A DNA stretch of 13,769 nucleotides, taken from positions 1 through 13,769 of the forward strand of contig JAFSFU010000304.1 in the NCBI GenBank assembly GCA_017435025.1, in the 5' to 3' direction. Source of the stretch: Lachnospiraceae bacterium. Lineage in GTDB: Bacteria; Bacillota_A; Clostridia; Lachnospirales; Lachnospiraceae. A model generated the notes under the pieces. The model was not told where the DNA came from and ran no database searches. It worked only from the letters and a program-made list of their open reading frames with translations. Positions 1 through 9,274 of the stretch are shown here, in pieces (the first letter of the stretch is position 1; each line of letters begins with the position of its first letter). Made by a program: the position numbers and the translations under genes.

Positions 1-1272
1 AGATGCCGCAGAAATATGATTGATGATTCCATTAACATTCGTGGTCTGAAGCGAGTGGCTGCAGACTTTGCAGGTGTGGTAGAACCACCGGCATGCGCTC
101 CGTCTACCGGCAAGAAGATTGCTGTTCTCGGTGGTGGACCGGGCGGTCTCAGCGCTGCATATTTCCTGCAGTTAATGGGACACCAGACAACTGTTTATGA
201 AATGCTGCCGAAGCTTGGCGGTATGCTTCGCTACGGTATTCCGAACTATCGTCTTCCGAAGAACCGTCTGGATGAGGATATTGATGCGATCTTAAAAACA
301 GGAGTCGAAGTAAAATATGGTCTGAAGATCGGTAAGGATATTACGATTCAGCAGCTCCGCCAGGAATATGATGCGGTTCTGATCACCATTGGTGCCAGCA
401 CAGATAAAAAACTTGGTTTGGAGAATGAGAATGCAGATGGTGTGATCTCTGCCGTGGAATTCCTGAGAAATGTGGGCCATGGAGAGATTGATGACCTGAC
501 GGGAAAAGAAGTTGTGGTCATCGGCGGCGGCAACGTGTCAATGGATGCAGTGCGCACCGCAAAACGTATGGGTGCGAAAAAAGTAAGTATTTTATATAGA
601 AGAAGACGTCAGGATATGACTGCTCTGCCGGCAGAAATTGAAGGAGCGGTTGCTGAAGGCATTGAGATTCTGACATTGAAAGCACCGGCAACCATTGATC
701 TGAATGATGAAGGCCATGTGCGTGGTGTTTATGCGACCCCGCAGATGATCAGCTCTATCAAAGATGGTCGCGCCAGTGTGAAACCAACCGGTGAGCCGGA
801 TGAATTTATTCCGTGTGACATGCTGATCAAGGCCATTGGTCAGGATATTGAGTTCGCGCACTTTGCAGAGGCCGGTGTTCCAGTATCCCGCGGTAAGATC
901 GTGACAAGAGACACCGGTGATTTTGAAAACATGCCGGGCGTATTTGCCGGTGGTGACTGTGCCAGCGGTCCGGCTACCGTAATCAAAGCCATTGCAGCTG
1001 CGAAGGTTATGGCGGCTAATATTGATGAGTATCTCGGCTTCCACCATGAGATCACTTGTGATGTGGAGATTCCGGAAATGAACCTGGATGACAGACTGCC
1101 GTGCGGACGTGTGGAACTGACCGAACGCGAGGCATGTGTGCGCGTCTGCGACTTTGAAGCAGTGGAAAACTGTATGACCGAGAAGGAAGCACATCAGGAG
1201 GCATCCAGATGTCTGCGCTGCGACCACTTCGGATACGGAATCTTTAAAGGAGGCAGAGAGAAATTATGGTAA
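1..1272 (+). CDS. GltD/NfnB-like FAD/NAD(P)-dependent oxidoreductase subunit (5' end cut by window)
   Basis: The reading frame is open from base 1 (it begins Cys-Arg-Arg-Asn before the Met at 16), so the true start lies outside the window and position 16 is internal. CRRN followed by MIDDSINIRGLKR matches the end of the N-terminal Fe-S domain of the glutamate synthase small subunit family. Counting from that Met, residues 39-44 (GGGPGG) are the FAD dinucleotide fold, GGGN at 170-173 is the second (NAD(P)) fold, YRRRR at 194-198 follows the second fold and would suit NADPH phosphate binding, and GVFAGGDCASGP is the late FAD motif. The C-terminal tail carries CLRC. No GltB-like partner is visible; instead hydA follows with a 7-bp overlap (ATGGTAA). 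By family and context it probably passes electrons between NAD(P)H and ferredoxin or the hydrogenase, like NfnB, SfrB or StnB proteins. The substrate is inferred, not shown. Confidence 0.85.
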   Translation, partial: RCRRNMIDDSINIRGLKRVAADFAGVVEPPACAPSTGKKIAVLGGGPGGLSAAYFLQLMGHQTTVYEMLPKLGGMLRYGIPNYRLPKNRLDEDIDAILKTGVEVKYGLKIGKDITIQQLRQEYDAVLITIGASTDKKLGLENENADGVISAVEFLRNVGHGEIDDLTGKEVVVIGGGNVSMDAVRTAKRMGAKKVSILYRRRRQDMTALPAEIEGAVAEGIEILTLKAPATIDLNDEGHVRGVYATPQMISSIKDGRASVKPTGEPDEFIPCDMLIKAIGQDIEFAHFAEAGVPVSRGKIVTRDTGDFENMPGVFAGGDCASGPATVIKAIAAAKVMAANIDEYLGFHHEITCDVEIPEMNLDDRLPCGRVELTEREACVRVCDFEAVENCMTEKEAHQEASRCLRCDHFGYGIFKGGREKLW

Positions 1273-2996
1273 ATATTACAATCGATGGACGCAGAGTCCG
1301 CGTTCAGGAAAATATGACGATCATGGAAGCGGCAGAAACCTGTGGAATCCCGATTCCAAAGCTCTGCTACCTGAAAGGGATCAATGAGATTGCCGCCTGT
1401 CGTGTGTGCGTTGTGGAGCTGGAAGGAAAGGAGAAACTGATCACTTCCTGTAATAACATCGTGGAAGAAGGAATGGTGATCTTTACCAACAGCCCGAAAG
1501 TAAGAAAGCATAGAAGAAAAATCGTAGAACTTCTGTTATCCCGCCACGACTGTCGCTGTGCGACATGTCCGAGGAGCGGAAACTGCAGCCTTCAGAAAAT
1601 TGCGCAGGATTTAAATATCCTGGAAATCCCGTTCCAGCAGGTGCTGGAGCATCAGCCATGGAACCGTAAGTTCCCGCTGATCCGCAATTCGGAAAAGTGT
1701 ATCAAATGTATGCGCTGCGTGCAGATCTGCGACAAGGTACAGAGTCTTGGTGTGTGGGATGTGGAAGGAACCGGTTCCAGAACCACCATCAATGTCAGCA
1801 AACACAGAACCATCGAGCAGGCAGACTGTTCCCTTTGCGGCCAGTGTATCACACACTGCCCGGTGGGAGCATTGACTGAACGTGATGATACCGAGCTCGT
1901 ATGGGATGCAATTGAAGATAAAGACAAGATTGTAGTTGCGCAGGTGGCACCGGCCGTTCGTGCGGCCTGGGGCGAAGAACTTGGCATGAATCCGAAAGAG
2001 GCTACGATCGGTAAAATTATGGATGCCTTAAAGCGAATGGGTGTAGATTACGTGTTCGATACCGTATTTACCGCAGATCTGACGATCATGGAAGAAGGCA
2101 ATGAGTTTATCAAGCGTTTTACCTCCGGTGAACTGAAAGACCGACCGATGTTTACATCCTGTTGTCCTGGATGGATCCGCTTTATCAAGTCTCAGTATCC
2201 GCATCTGGTAAAATATCTGTCTACAGCAAAATCTCCGCAGCAGATGTTTGGCGCGGTGATGAAGACTTACTTTGCAGAGCGTCTTGGTGTGTCTCCGGAT
2301 AAGATCTTTACACTTTCTGTTATGCCGTGTGTGGCGAAGAAGGGTGAAAAGGAGATGGAACTCTATTACCAGGAATACGCAGGACATGATATCGATGCCG
2401 TTATTACGACCCGTGAGCTGGTGAAGATGATCCGTTCCGCGCATATCCGCCCGGATACATTAAAGGATATCGGCAGTGACCGTCCGATGGGACATGGTAC
2501 CGGTGCCGGTGTGATCTTCGGTGCGACCGGTGGAGTTATGGAGGCGGCGCTCCGTTCTGCATACTATATCATCAAAGGTGAGAACCCGCCTGCAGATGCA
2601 TTCATCGAAGTTCGAAGCATGGGCTTCAACGAGAATGACGGTGTGCAGGAGGCGAACTTCAAGATCGATGATATCGTCGTGAGAACCGCGGCTGTCAGCG
2701 GTCTTGGAAATACCAGAAGATTGCTGGATAAGATTGAGCGCGGTGAAGTGCAGTATGATTTCGTGGAAGTAATGGCATGTCCGGGCGGCTGCGTTGGAGG
2801 CGGCGGTCAGCCGATCCATGATGGACAGGAGATGGCGTTTGAGCGCGGAAAGAACCTCTATTATCTGGATGAAGCAGCAGAGATTCGTTATTCCCATGAA
2901 AACCGCGATGTGAAGGCGCTGTATGATGAGTACTTTGGCGAGCCGAATTCTCATAAGGCACATATGCTCTTACACACGGATCATATGAAAAAATAG
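1266..2996 (+). CDS. hydA: [FeFe] hydrogenase, group A, M3 type (HydA)
   Basis: A 576-residue cytoplasmic iron hydrogenase that interconverts protons plus electrons and H2. Domains in order: an N-terminal plant-type [2Fe-2S] domain (C34, C45, C48, C62); a His-Cys3 [4Fe-4S] site (H94, C98, C101, C107); two [4Fe-4S] sites (C145/148/151/155 and C188/191/194/198); and the H-cluster domain with all three signatures, TSCCPGW (C299, C300), MPCVAKKGE (C354) and MACPGGCVGGGGQP (C505, C509). C299 matches the conserved proton-transfer cysteine, so the enzyme looks complete. AAAGGAGG at 1246-1253 is the ribosome binding site, inside the preceding gene, and the 7-bp overlap with that gene suggests translational coupling. 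In related bacteria such HydA subunits often work with NuoE/NuoF-like partners as NAD(H)/ferredoxin-bifurcating enzymes. Such partners would lie upstream and are not visible here. The family call is firm; the electron partner is inferred. Confidence 0.97.
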   Translation: MVNITIDGRRVRVQENMTIMEAAETCGIPIPKLCYLKGINEIAACRVCVVELEGKEKLITSCNNIVEEGMVIFTNSPKVRKHRRKIVELLLSRHDCRCATCPRSGNCSLQKIAQDLNILEIPFQQVLEHQPWNRKFPLIRNSEKCIKCMRCVQICDKVQSLGVWDVEGTGSRTTINVSKHRTIEQADCSLCGQCITHCPVGALTERDDTELVWDAIEDKDKIVVAQVAPAVRAAWGEELGMNPKEATIGKIMDALKRMGVDYVFDTVFTADLTIMEEGNEFIKRFTSGELKDRPMFTSCCPGWIRFIKSQYPHLVKYLSTAKSPQQMFGAVMKTYFAERLGVSPDKIFTLSVMPCVAKKGEKEMELYYQEYAGHDIDAVITTRELVKMIRSAHIRPDTLKDIGSDRPMGHGTGAGVIFGATGGVMEAALRSAYYIIKGENPPADAFIEVRSMGFNENDGVQEANFKIDDIVVRTAAVSGLGNTRRLLDKIERGEVQYDFVEVMACPGGCVGGGGQPIHDGQEMAFERGKNLYYLDEAAEIRYSHENRDVKALYDEYFGEPNSHKAHMLLHTDHMKK

Positions 2997-3041
2997 ATAT
3001 TTTTCTTATAGTTGATATATAATACCCCCTCCTCATGTAAG

Positions 3042-3076
3042 AAGAGCCGTCCACCACGGGCGGTTCTTTTTCTTTT
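3042..3076 (+). terminator. Intrinsic terminator after hydA
   Basis: A 9-bp stem (GAGCCGTCC at 3044-3052 with GGGCGGTTC at 3058-3066, two G-T wobbles) closes a 5-base loop. It is extended by two A-T pairs and followed by TTTTTCTTTT. It ends the oxidoreductase-hydA operon and separates it from pth. Confidence 0.9.
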
Positions 3077-3147
3077 CTGCCAATTTAGGAAGTTCTGATC
3101 AGGTCAATATGCACTTGAAAGTACCAGAAAAACGATGGAATTCCCTC

Positions 3148-3176
3148 TTGTAAGAAACAGTTGAAACTGATAAAAT
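3148..3176 (+). promoter_or_regulatory. Putative sigma-A promoter for pth-mfd
   Basis: TTGTAA (3148-3153), a 17-base spacer and TAAAAT (3171-3176) lie 52 bases before the pth start. The fit to consensus is moderate. The stretch between the hydA terminator and this promoter (3077-3147) shows nothing else I can name. Confidence 0.55.
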
Positions 3177-3228
3177 ATAAAATTTAGGGACATGTATGGA
3201 AACTCATATCAAAGGAGAAAAATAAAAC

Positions 3229-3795
3229 ATGTATATGATTGTTGGTCTCGGAAATCCGGGAAGAGAATATGAAAATACTAGACACAACGCAGGCTTTATG
3301 GTACTGGATGCGTTGGAAGAAAAACTGAATGCTGATATTTCTGAGAAGAAGCATAAAGGACTCTGCGGAAAAGCGGTGATTGGAGGACAGAAAGTGATTC
3401 TGTTAAAGCCGCAGACTTATATGAACAGCAGCGGTGAGAGCGTTCGCGCAGCGGCAGACTATTATAAGATCGATCCGGCGGATATTCTTGTAGTGTATGA
3501 CGATATCAGTCTGGCACCGGGACAGCTTCGAATCCGCGCGAAAGGAAGTGCCGGCGGTCACAATGGAATCAAGAGCATCATCGCCCATCTGGGAACTCAG
3601 GAGTTTCCGCGTGTACGTGTCGGTGTAGGCGAAAAGCCGCCGCGTATGGATTTGGCGGATTATGTTCTGGGTCATTTTTCCTCCGAGGAGAAGAAGCTCA
3701 TGGCAGATGCAGTCAAGGAGGCGGCGGATGCGGCATGTGAAGTGATTTCTGACGGAATCGATCATGCTATGAATAAGCATAACAGCAAGAAATAA
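3229..3795 (+). CDS. pth: Peptidyl-tRNA hydrolase
   Basis: A 188-residue cytoplasmic enzyme that cleaves peptidyl-tRNA dropped from ribosomes, freeing tRNA and peptide. Its length is normal for bacterial Pth. The N-terminus VGLGNPG and TRHNAGF hold the active-site N9 and catalytic H19. YMNSSG carries N66, VVYDD carries D91, and GSAGGHNGIKSI carries N112; these align with E. coli N10, H20, N68, D93 and N114. The start at 3229 is supported by AAAGGAG at 3211-3217; an in-frame ATG at 3235 is less well spaced. mfd begins 18 bases after the stop, so the two are probably one operon, a pairing common in Clostridia and Bacilli. Confidence 0.97.
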   Translation: MYMIVGLGNPGREYENTRHNAGFMVLDALEEKLNADISEKKHKGLCGKAVIGGQKVILLKPQTYMNSSGESVRAAADYYKIDPADILVVYDDISLAPGQLRIRAKGSAGGHNGIKSIIAHLGTQEFPRVRVGVGEKPPRMDLADYVLGHFSSEEKKLMADAVKEAADAACEVISDGIDHAMNKHNSKK

Positions 3796-3813
3796 TTGGA
3801 ATAAGGGGAAAGA

Positions 3814-6800
3814 ATGGGAGAGATTTTTGCGAATCCGCTGGTGGAACTGGCGGAATACACGGATATGAAGCGAGACCTGGATCAGGGAAGAGGTCCGATC
3901 CATGTGTGCGGTATCACGGATTCCCAGAAGGTTCATGTCATGCACGAGCTTTCTGCGGGAAAATCCTGGAAACTGATCGTGACTCACGATGATACCAGAG
4001 CGCGGGAGCTCTTCGATGATTTCAGCTATTTTTGCAGGAATACGTGGCTGTATCCGGCCCGGGACCTGCTGTTTTACAGTTCCGATATCCATGGAAATCT
4101 TCTGACGCGACAGAGAATGCAGGTGTTTAAACATTTGCTGGAATATGAGGGCGGTGTGATCGTAACGACGGTGGATGGCCTTATGGACCATTTGCTGCCG
4201 ATCGATATGCTGCAGGATCGCTGTCTGTCTGTGGCTGCAGGTGAGATCCTGGATGTAGACAATATGAAAGAGATCCTGACGGATATGGGCTATGAGCGTA
4301 TGGGTCAGGTGGACGGTATGGGACAGTTTTCAATCCGAGGCGGAATCATTGATATCTATCCGCTGACGGAGGAGCTTCCTGTCCGCATTGAGATGTGGGA
4401 CGATGAGGTGGATTCCATCCGCTCTTTTGATCCGGAGAGTCAGCGTTCCATCACTCAGATGGATTCGGTGATGATCTATCCGGCGGCAGAGCTGATCCTC
4501 ACAAAGGATCAGATGCTGGATGGTGCAGAGCGGATTGAAAAAGACGGAAAGAAACAGGAAAAGGCCTTTAAGGAGCAGGGGAAACATGAGGAGGCGTACC
4601 GGATTCGTTCAGCGGTCCGTGAACTTTGCGAGGGACTTCGCGAAGGTTTTGATGTGCCCAATCTGGATGGCTATATCCGCTATTTCAGTAAGGATACGGT
4701 GTCGTTCCTGGATTATATGAAAGCGACAGGCAGTCTTGCAGTCTTTTTGGATGAACCGCAGCGCTTAAAGGAAAAGGCGGAGATCGTTGAGACAGAGTTC
4801 CGTGAGAGTATGACACATCGTCTGGAAAAAGGATATCTTCTTCCGGGACAGACAGACCTTCTGTTTTCTGCAAAGGAAGTTCTTGCGCGGGCGCAGACAC
4901 CGGAGAGCGTGTTTATGACGGGTCTGGACCAGCGCCTTCCGGGAATGAGTCCAAAGCAGAAGTACAGCATTACAGGTAAGAATCTGAACTCTTATCAGAA
5001 CAGCTTTGAGATGCTGATCAAGGATCTGGGAAAATGGAAGAAAGAAGGGTACCGGGTGGTGCTCCTCTCGGCATCCAGAACCAGAGCCAGTCGTTTGGCT
5101 GGTGATCTGCGGGAATATGACCTACGGGCATTCTGTCCGGAGGATGCGGGACGTCCGGTGAGTCCGGGAGAGATCCTTGTCACCTACGGAAAACTCCGAA
5201 AAGGTTTTGAATATCCGCTGATCAAATTTGTGGTCATCACAGAGAGCGATATGTTTGGCGCGGAGAAACGCCAGAAAAAACGGAAGAAGTACAATTACGA
5301 GGGTAAGAAGATCAGCAGTTTTTCCGAACTGACGGTGGGAGATTATGTGGTACATGAGAGCCATGGCCTTGGTATCTACCGCGGTATCGAAAAAATCGAG
5401 CAGGATCATGTAATAAAAGATTATATTAAGGTACAGTATGCCGACGGCGGCAATCTGTATCTTCCGGCGACGAGACTGGACGGTATCCAGAAGTATGCCG
5501 GTTCGGATGCGAAGGTGCCGAAGCTCAACAAATTGGGCGGCAGCGAATGGGGAAAGACCAAGACTCGTGTAAAAACAGCGGTCCGCGAGATCGCGAAGGA
5601 GCTGGTGGAGCTGTATGCGGCCCGTCAGGATGCGGAAGGTTTCCAGTACGGACCGGATACGGTATGGCAGCGGGAGTTTGAAGAGATGTTCCCGTATGAG
5701 GAGACAGAGGATCAGCTGACAGCCATTGAAGATATTAAGAAAGACATGGAAAGCCGCAAGATCATGGATCGTCTGATCTGCGGTGATGTAGGATACGGTA
5801 AGACAGAGATTGCCATCCGTGCAGCTTTTAAAGCCATTCAGGAGGGCAAACAAGTGGTGTATCTGGTGCCGACAACGATCCTGGCACAGCAGCACTACAA
5901 CACCTTTGTGCAGCGTATGAAGGATTTCCCGGTGCGGGTGGATATGATGTCCAGGTTCCGCACACCGGCACAGATGAAACTGACGCTGGAGGGACTTAAA
6001 AAGGGTCTGGTGGACATTGTGATCGGCACCCACAGAGTTTTATCCAAGGACGTGGAATTCAAGAATCTGGGCCTTCTGATCATCGACGAGGAGCAGCGTT
6101 TCGGTGTTGCCCATAAGGAAAAGATCAAACAGATGAAGCAGAACGTGGATGTTCTGACACTGACTGCGACCCCGATTCCGCGAACGCTCCATATGAGTCT
6201 CATTGGTATTCGTGACATGAGCGTGCTGGAGGAGCCGCCGGTAGACCGCGTGCCGATCCAGACATATGTAATGGAGTACAATGATGAGATGGTGCGTGAG
6301 GCGATCCACAGAGAACTTGCACGTAACGGTCAGGTATATTATGTATACAATCGTGTCAGCAACATTGACGAGATTGCAGGACACGTGGCTTCGCTGGTTC
6401 CGGATGCCAATGTGGCGTTTGCCCATGGACAAATGAGTGAGCGGCAGCTGGAAAAGATCATGCTGGATTTCGTCAACGGTGAGATTGACGTACTGGTATC
6501 TACGACGATCATCGAGACCGGTCTGGATATTCCCAATGCCAATACGATGATCATTCACGACGCGGACCGTCTTGGCTTGTCCCAGTTGTATCAGATTCGT
6601 GGACGTATCGGCCGTTCCAACCGCACTTCCTTTGCATTCCTCATGTACAAACGCGACAAGATGCTTCGTGAGGAAGCGGAAAAACGTCTGCAGGCCATCC
6701 GTGAATTTACGGAACTGGGTTCCGGTATCAAGATCGCCATGCGAGATCTGGAAATCCGCGGTGCCGGAAATATTCTCGGAGCGGAGCAGCACGGCCATAT

Positions 6801-7347
6801 GGAGGCTGTGGGGTACGATCTGTACTGTAAAATGCTCAACGAGGCGGTACTGGCACTCCGCGGACAGGAGCAGGAGGAAGATCGGTTTGAGACAGTGGTG
6901 GACTGCGACATTGACGCGTTCATTCCAGATGGATATATCAAGAATGAGTACCTAAAGCTGGATGTATATAAGCGTATTTCAGCCATTGAGAATGACGATG
7001 AGTACATGGATATGCAGGATGAATTGATCGACCGATTTGGCGATATTCCGAAGTCCGTGGACAATCTGCTTCGTGTGGCAGAATTGAAGGCGATGGCCCA
7101 CCGTTCTTATGTGACAGAAGTCAATATCAACCGCCAGGAGGTTCGTCTGGATCTGTTCCCGAAGGCAAAACTGGATGTGGCAGGAATTCCGGGACTCATC
7201 GCAGAATATAAGAATGCACTGCGCCTTATTCCAGGTGAAAAACCGGTACTTTTGTATCAGGATAAACGAAATAAGAATAAAGACTGCGAGAAGATGATGG
7301 CGACGGCCAAGGAGATTTTGGTGAAATTGTCGGATCTGGCATCGTAG
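3814..7347 (+). CDS. mfd: Transcription-repair coupling factor Mfd
   Basis: A 1177-residue ATP-driven DNA translocase that pushes RNA polymerase stalled at lesions off DNA and recruits UvrA for nucleotide excision repair; its length is typical. Order: a UvrB-like N-terminal region ([12 protein letters not shown] at about 172-183); a CarD-like RNA-polymerase-interacting domain around residues 505-565 ([17 protein letters not shown] at 510); helicase lobe 1 with Walker [10 protein letters not shown] (657-665), Walker B DEEQ (758-761) and TATPIPRT; lobe 2 with [14 protein letters not shown] and motif [10 protein letters not shown] (927-934); and the C-terminal TRCF domain from about residue 1020. 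AAGGGG at 3803-3808, five bases before the ATG, is the ribosome binding site. It lies downstream of pth and probably shares its transcript. All key helicase motifs are intact. Confidence 0.98.
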   Translation: MGEIFANPLVELAEYTDMKRDLDQGRGPIHVCGITDSQKVHVMHELSAGKSWKLIVTHDDTRARELFDDFSYFCRNTWLYPARDLLFYSSDIHGNLLTRQRMQVFKHLLEYEGGVIVTTVDGLMDHLLPIDMLQDRCLSVAAGEILDVDNMKEILTDMGYERMGQVDGMGQFSIRGGIIDIYPLTEELPVRIEMWDDEVDSIRSFDPESQRSITQMDSVMIYPAAELILTKDQMLDGAERIEKDGKKQEKAFKEQGKHEEAYRIRSAVRELCEGLREGFDVPNLDGYIRYFSKDTVSFLDYMKATGSLAVFLDEPQRLKEKAEIVETEFRESMTHRLEKGYLLPGQTDLLFSAKEVLARAQTPESVFMTGLDQRLPGMSPKQKYSITGKNLNSYQNSFEMLIKDLGKWKKEGYRVVLLSASRTRASRLAGDLREYDLRAFCPEDAGRPVSPGEILVTYGKLRKGFEYPLIKFVVITESDMFGAEKRQKKRKKYNYEGKKISSFSELTVGDYVVHESHGLGIYRGIEKIEQDHVIKDYIKVQYADGGNLYLPATRLDGIQKYAGSDAKVPKLNKLGGSEWGKTKTRVKTAVREIAKELVELYAARQDAEGFQYGPDTVWQREFEEMFPYEETEDQLTAIEDIKKDMESRKIMDRLICGDVGYGKTEIAIRAAFKAIQEGKQVVYLVPTTILAQQHYNTFVQRMKDFPVRVDMMSRFRTPAQMKLTLEGLKKGLVDIVIGTHRVLSKDVEFKNLGLLIIDEEQRFGVAHKEKIKQMKQNVDVLTLTATPIPRTLHMSLIGIRDMSVLEEPPVDRVPIQTYVMEYNDEMVREAIHRELARNGQVYYVYNRVSNIDEIAGHVASLVPDANVAFAHGQMSERQLEKIMLDFVNGEIDVLVSTTIIETGLDIPNANTMIIHDADRLGLSQLYQIRGRIGRSNRTSFAFLMYKRDKMLREEAEKRLQAIREFTELGSGIKIAMRDLEIRGAGNILGAEQHGHMEAVGYDLYCKMLNEAVLALRGQEQEEDRFETVVDCDIDAFIPDGYIKNEYLKLDVYKRISAIENDDEYMDMQDELIDRFGDIPKSVDNLLRVAELKAMAHRSYVTEVNINRQEVRLDLFPKAKLDVAGIPGLIAEYKNALRLIPGEKPVLLYQDKRNKNKDCEKMMATAKEILVKLSDLAS

Positions 7348-7359
7348 TCAGTAAAATGA

Positions 7360-7393
7360 GAAGGACCTGTTCGCGGATGGCGGCAGGTCCTTC
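7360..7393 (+). terminator. Hairpin after mfd, possible terminator without a T-tract
   Basis: A 10-bp perfect stem (GAAGGACCTG at 7360-7369 with CAGGTCCTTC at 7384-7393) around a 14-base loop starts 13 bases after the mfd stop. The downstream bases are G-rich rather than T-rich, so it is not a canonical intrinsic terminator. It may act with Rho or protect the mRNA 3' end. Confidence 0.55.
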
Positions 7394-7457
7394 GTGGTTG
7401 GGGGGATATATTGTTGAAGAAGGAATAGTGATCATTCTATGAATCATTCTGCGATGC

Positions 7458-7895
7458 CTAGACTGCAGGAACTGCAGTCGATTCGTTCTCAGCCAGTGCG
7501 CTGTCCAGAAGGAAGATCAATTCTAAAACGCTTCGGAAGTTTTGCACCTGTTTTTTATTCATCCACGCCAGTGTTCCCTGCCAGCTGGAGTTGCAGCGGA
7601 AATGGATCCGGATGGTAAAGGTGGCCAGTTTTCCGGGGCGCAGATGCGGGAGAGAAATTTGTTCAGACTGACTGACGGAGTTGTCTCCAAATGTCCGTAT
7701 TTGCTGATATGACTGAGGGATATTTTCTAAATTTAAAAGATTATCTATTATCAGGAGAAGCTGGCTTAAACTTTCAAAGGCTTCTGTTTTTATATGATAT
7801 GGACTATGACAGCGTCCAACCGGGGTGCCGTGATGATAGGAATCAACAGAGATTAGAAAAGTTCTGACATCATAACGTGGAGTGGATGTTATCAT
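7458..7895 (-). CDS. Conserved hypothetical protein of 145 residues, divergent from the BTAD regulator
   Basis: I do not recognise a named family. It has no signal peptide or membrane segment and is probably cytosolic. The N-terminal half (MITSTPRYDVRTFLISVDSY, about 1-20) is followed by a helical stretch FESLSQLLLIIDNLL (about 40-54). A central polar region leads into a beta-like segment KLATFTIRIHFRCNSSWQGTLAW (about 89-111) and a final helix FRSVLELIFLLDSAL (120-134). From memory, small proteins with SWQG and FRSVLEL-type segments recur in Lachnospiraceae; this is a recollection, not a search. The start is decided by AAAGGAGG (plus-strand 7903-7910) 7 bases upstream. It is divergent from the BTAD regulator with only 113 bases between start codons, so the two may share control or work together. 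No promoter for it was convincing. Confidence 0.75.
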   Translation of the reverse strand: MITSTPRYDVRTFLISVDSYHHGTPVGRCHSPYHIKTEAFESLSQLLLIIDNLLNLENIPQSYQQIRTFGDNSVSQSEQISLPHLRPGKLATFTIRIHFRCNSSWQGTLAWMNKKQVQNFRSVLELIFLLDSALAENESTAVPAV

Positions 7896-7953
7896 TTATT
7901 CGCCTCCTTTTGAAAAATGTGAATGAAAATGATGCATTTATCGGAAATAGTGT

Positions 7954-7959
7954 TATAAT
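7954..7959 (+). promoter_or_regulatory. Putative -10 box for the BTAD regulator gene
   Basis: A perfect TATAAT lies 50 bases before the regulator start at 8009. At 16-18 bases spacing there is no good -35 (GATGCA-like sequence only). If used, transcription would begin near 7966, which leaves no room for a ribosome site before the in-frame ATG at 7973 and favours 8009. The intergenic region 7896-8008 holds nothing else I can name. Confidence 0.4.
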
Positions 7960-8008
7960 TGATATGATATAAATGTGTTGCACTGACAATACGAAGGGAG
8001 TATCGGCT

Positions 8009-9199
8009 ATGGAACATGTTTTTATTCGAATGCTTGGTGAATTGTCCATTCAGGCAGGTGAGGTTCAGATTTCCGCCCGAGGAAGCCGCTCAAAAAAAGT
8101 GTGGGTTTTGCTGGCATATTTACTGAACCACAGGAGGCGGATCACTTCAAGAAATGAATTGATCAATTTGCTCTGGAATGATGAAAAAGGAAGCAGCAAT
8201 CCGGAAAATACGTTAAAAATTACACTTCACAGGGCTCGTACTTTGTTAAATGAATTATGGCCGCATGCGGGACATGAGCTGCTTTTGTATAATAACGGCG
8301 GTTACATATGGAATCCGGATGTCCCCATTCGTGTAGATGCGGACGAATTTGAATCCATGTGCTGTAAAAAATGTGATGATACAGAACTGCAAATGGAGAC
8401 GCTGCTCAATGCAGTTTCCATGTATCGAGGCGAGTTTCTGGGCAACCTCTCAACAGAGTCCTGGGCCGTTCCAATGAATACGTATTATCACAATCTTTAT
8501 ATGCAGGCGGTTTTAGATGTGATTCCGATGTTGAATGAGGCAGGGCGGTATGATACTGTTGTCACTATTTGCAAGGAAGCCCTTCTTTTGGAAGTGTATC
8601 ATGAACCTCTCCATCAGTACTTGATGCAGGCTTTACTTGCACAGGGCGATTATAAAGGAACGACTGCGGCGTACGAGAAGCTGAGCCAGCAAATGTTCGA
8701 GGAGATGGGGGTGCGACCGGGGAAGGAAACCGTCGCGCTTTATCGTACTGCTCTCCAGACCATTAGCGATCAAAGTCTGCCGATGGAGGAGGTACTGGCT
8801 TATCTGCAGGAACCTCACTCGGAAGGGGCTATGCAGTGTGATTATGATTACTTTAAGATTCTTACTCACGCAGAAGCAAGGGGTGTCAGACGAAATGGAA
8901 AAGCAACACATATTGCATTGCTTTCTCTGGAGGAATATCCGGATAAAGAACTCACCAAAAAGGGTCGGGGGCGAGTGATGGATAATCTGGGGAAGCAGAT
9001 CTGTAAAACATTGCGCCAGAGTGATACATTTGCACAATGCAGTATGACCCAGTATATTATCATGTTGCCGCAGACAAATTTTGAGAACAGCTGCAAAGTG
9101 TGTCAGAGAATTCTGGATGATTTTTATCGAAGATATCCGCATGTACCGGCGAAAATCCGGTATGATATAAAACCATTGTTTCCCAATGCAACAATATAG
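8009..9199 (+). CDS. SARP-like BTAD transcriptional regulator with degenerate GGDEF-like C-terminus
   Basis: A 396-residue predicted cytosolic DNA-binding regulator. Residues 1-100 fit an OmpR-type winged helix (FIRMLGELSIQAG, KKVWVLLAYLLNHRRRITSRNELINLLW, ENTLKITLHRARTLLNEL, GGYIW). Residues about 107-250 are a BTAD helical-repeat domain (VDADEFE, then AVSMYRGEFLG, then EPLHQYLMQALLAQGDY, then EEMGVRPGKETVALY). Residues about 278-392 resemble a nucleotide-cyclase/GGDEF fold that has lost its signature: QCSMTQYIIMLP (343-354) stands where an active enzyme has RYGGDEF followed by LLP, so no cyclic-di-GMP synthesis is expected. Start 8009 is chosen over the in-frame ATG at 7973 because GAAGGGAG (7993-8000) is 8 bases upstream. 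It sits between the 145-residue protein (divergent) and the thioester adhesin (convergent), which is its likely target. Family assignment is strong for residues 1-250 and tentative for the C-terminus. Confidence 0.88.
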   Translation: MEHVFIRMLGELSIQAGEVQISARGSRSKKVWVLLAYLLNHRRRITSRNELINLLWNDEKGSSNPENTLKITLHRARTLLNELWPHAGHELLLYNNGGYIWNPDVPIRVDADEFESMCCKKCDDTELQMETLLNAVSMYRGEFLGNLSTESWAVPMNTYYHNLYMQAVLDVIPMLNEAGRYDTVVTICKEALLLEVYHEPLHQYLMQALLAQGDYKGTTAAYEKLSQQMFEEMGVRPGKETVALYRTALQTISDQSLPMEEVLAYLQEPHSEGAMQCDYDYFKILTHAEARGVRRNGKATHIALLSLEEYPDKELTKKGRGRVMDNLGKQICKTLRQSDTFAQCSMTQYIIMLPQTNFENSCKVCQRILDDFYRRYPHVPAKIRYDIKPLFPNATI

Positions 9200-9210
9200 C
9201 AGAACAGGTG

Positions 9211-9240
9211 AGAGCCGGGATGAAATCCCGGCTCTTTATT
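9211..9240 (+). terminator. Intrinsic terminator after the BTAD regulator
   Basis: A perfect 10-bp stem (AGAGCCGGGA at 9211-9220 with TCCCGGCTCT at 9226-9235) has a TGAAA loop and a TTTATT tail. The orientation serves the plus-strand regulator. The convergent adhesin transcript would also meet the hairpin, but without a T-tract immediately after it. Confidence 0.85.
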
Positions 9241-9274
9241 GTGTCCTGTGTTTTGTGATTATTTCGTTCCGGTT

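Noticed and set aside
5122..6033. Minus-strand open frame of 303 codons inside mfd
   Set aside because: It is antisense to an intact, motif-rich helicase gene, rich in His/Leu/Arg as expected from a reverse-frame shadow, and lacks a ribosome site.
7911..7940. AATG-rich stretch between the divergent genes, possibly a repeat
   Set aside because: The ATG triplets recur at about 6 bases but the flanking bases vary and the region is AT-rich; not distinguishable from chance.
7973..8008. Twelve-residue N-terminal extension of the BTAD regulator
   Set aside because: The ATG at 7973 has no ribosome site and would lie a few bases from the predicted transcription start; the winged-helix domain begins right after the ATG at 8009, which has GAAGGGAG in front.
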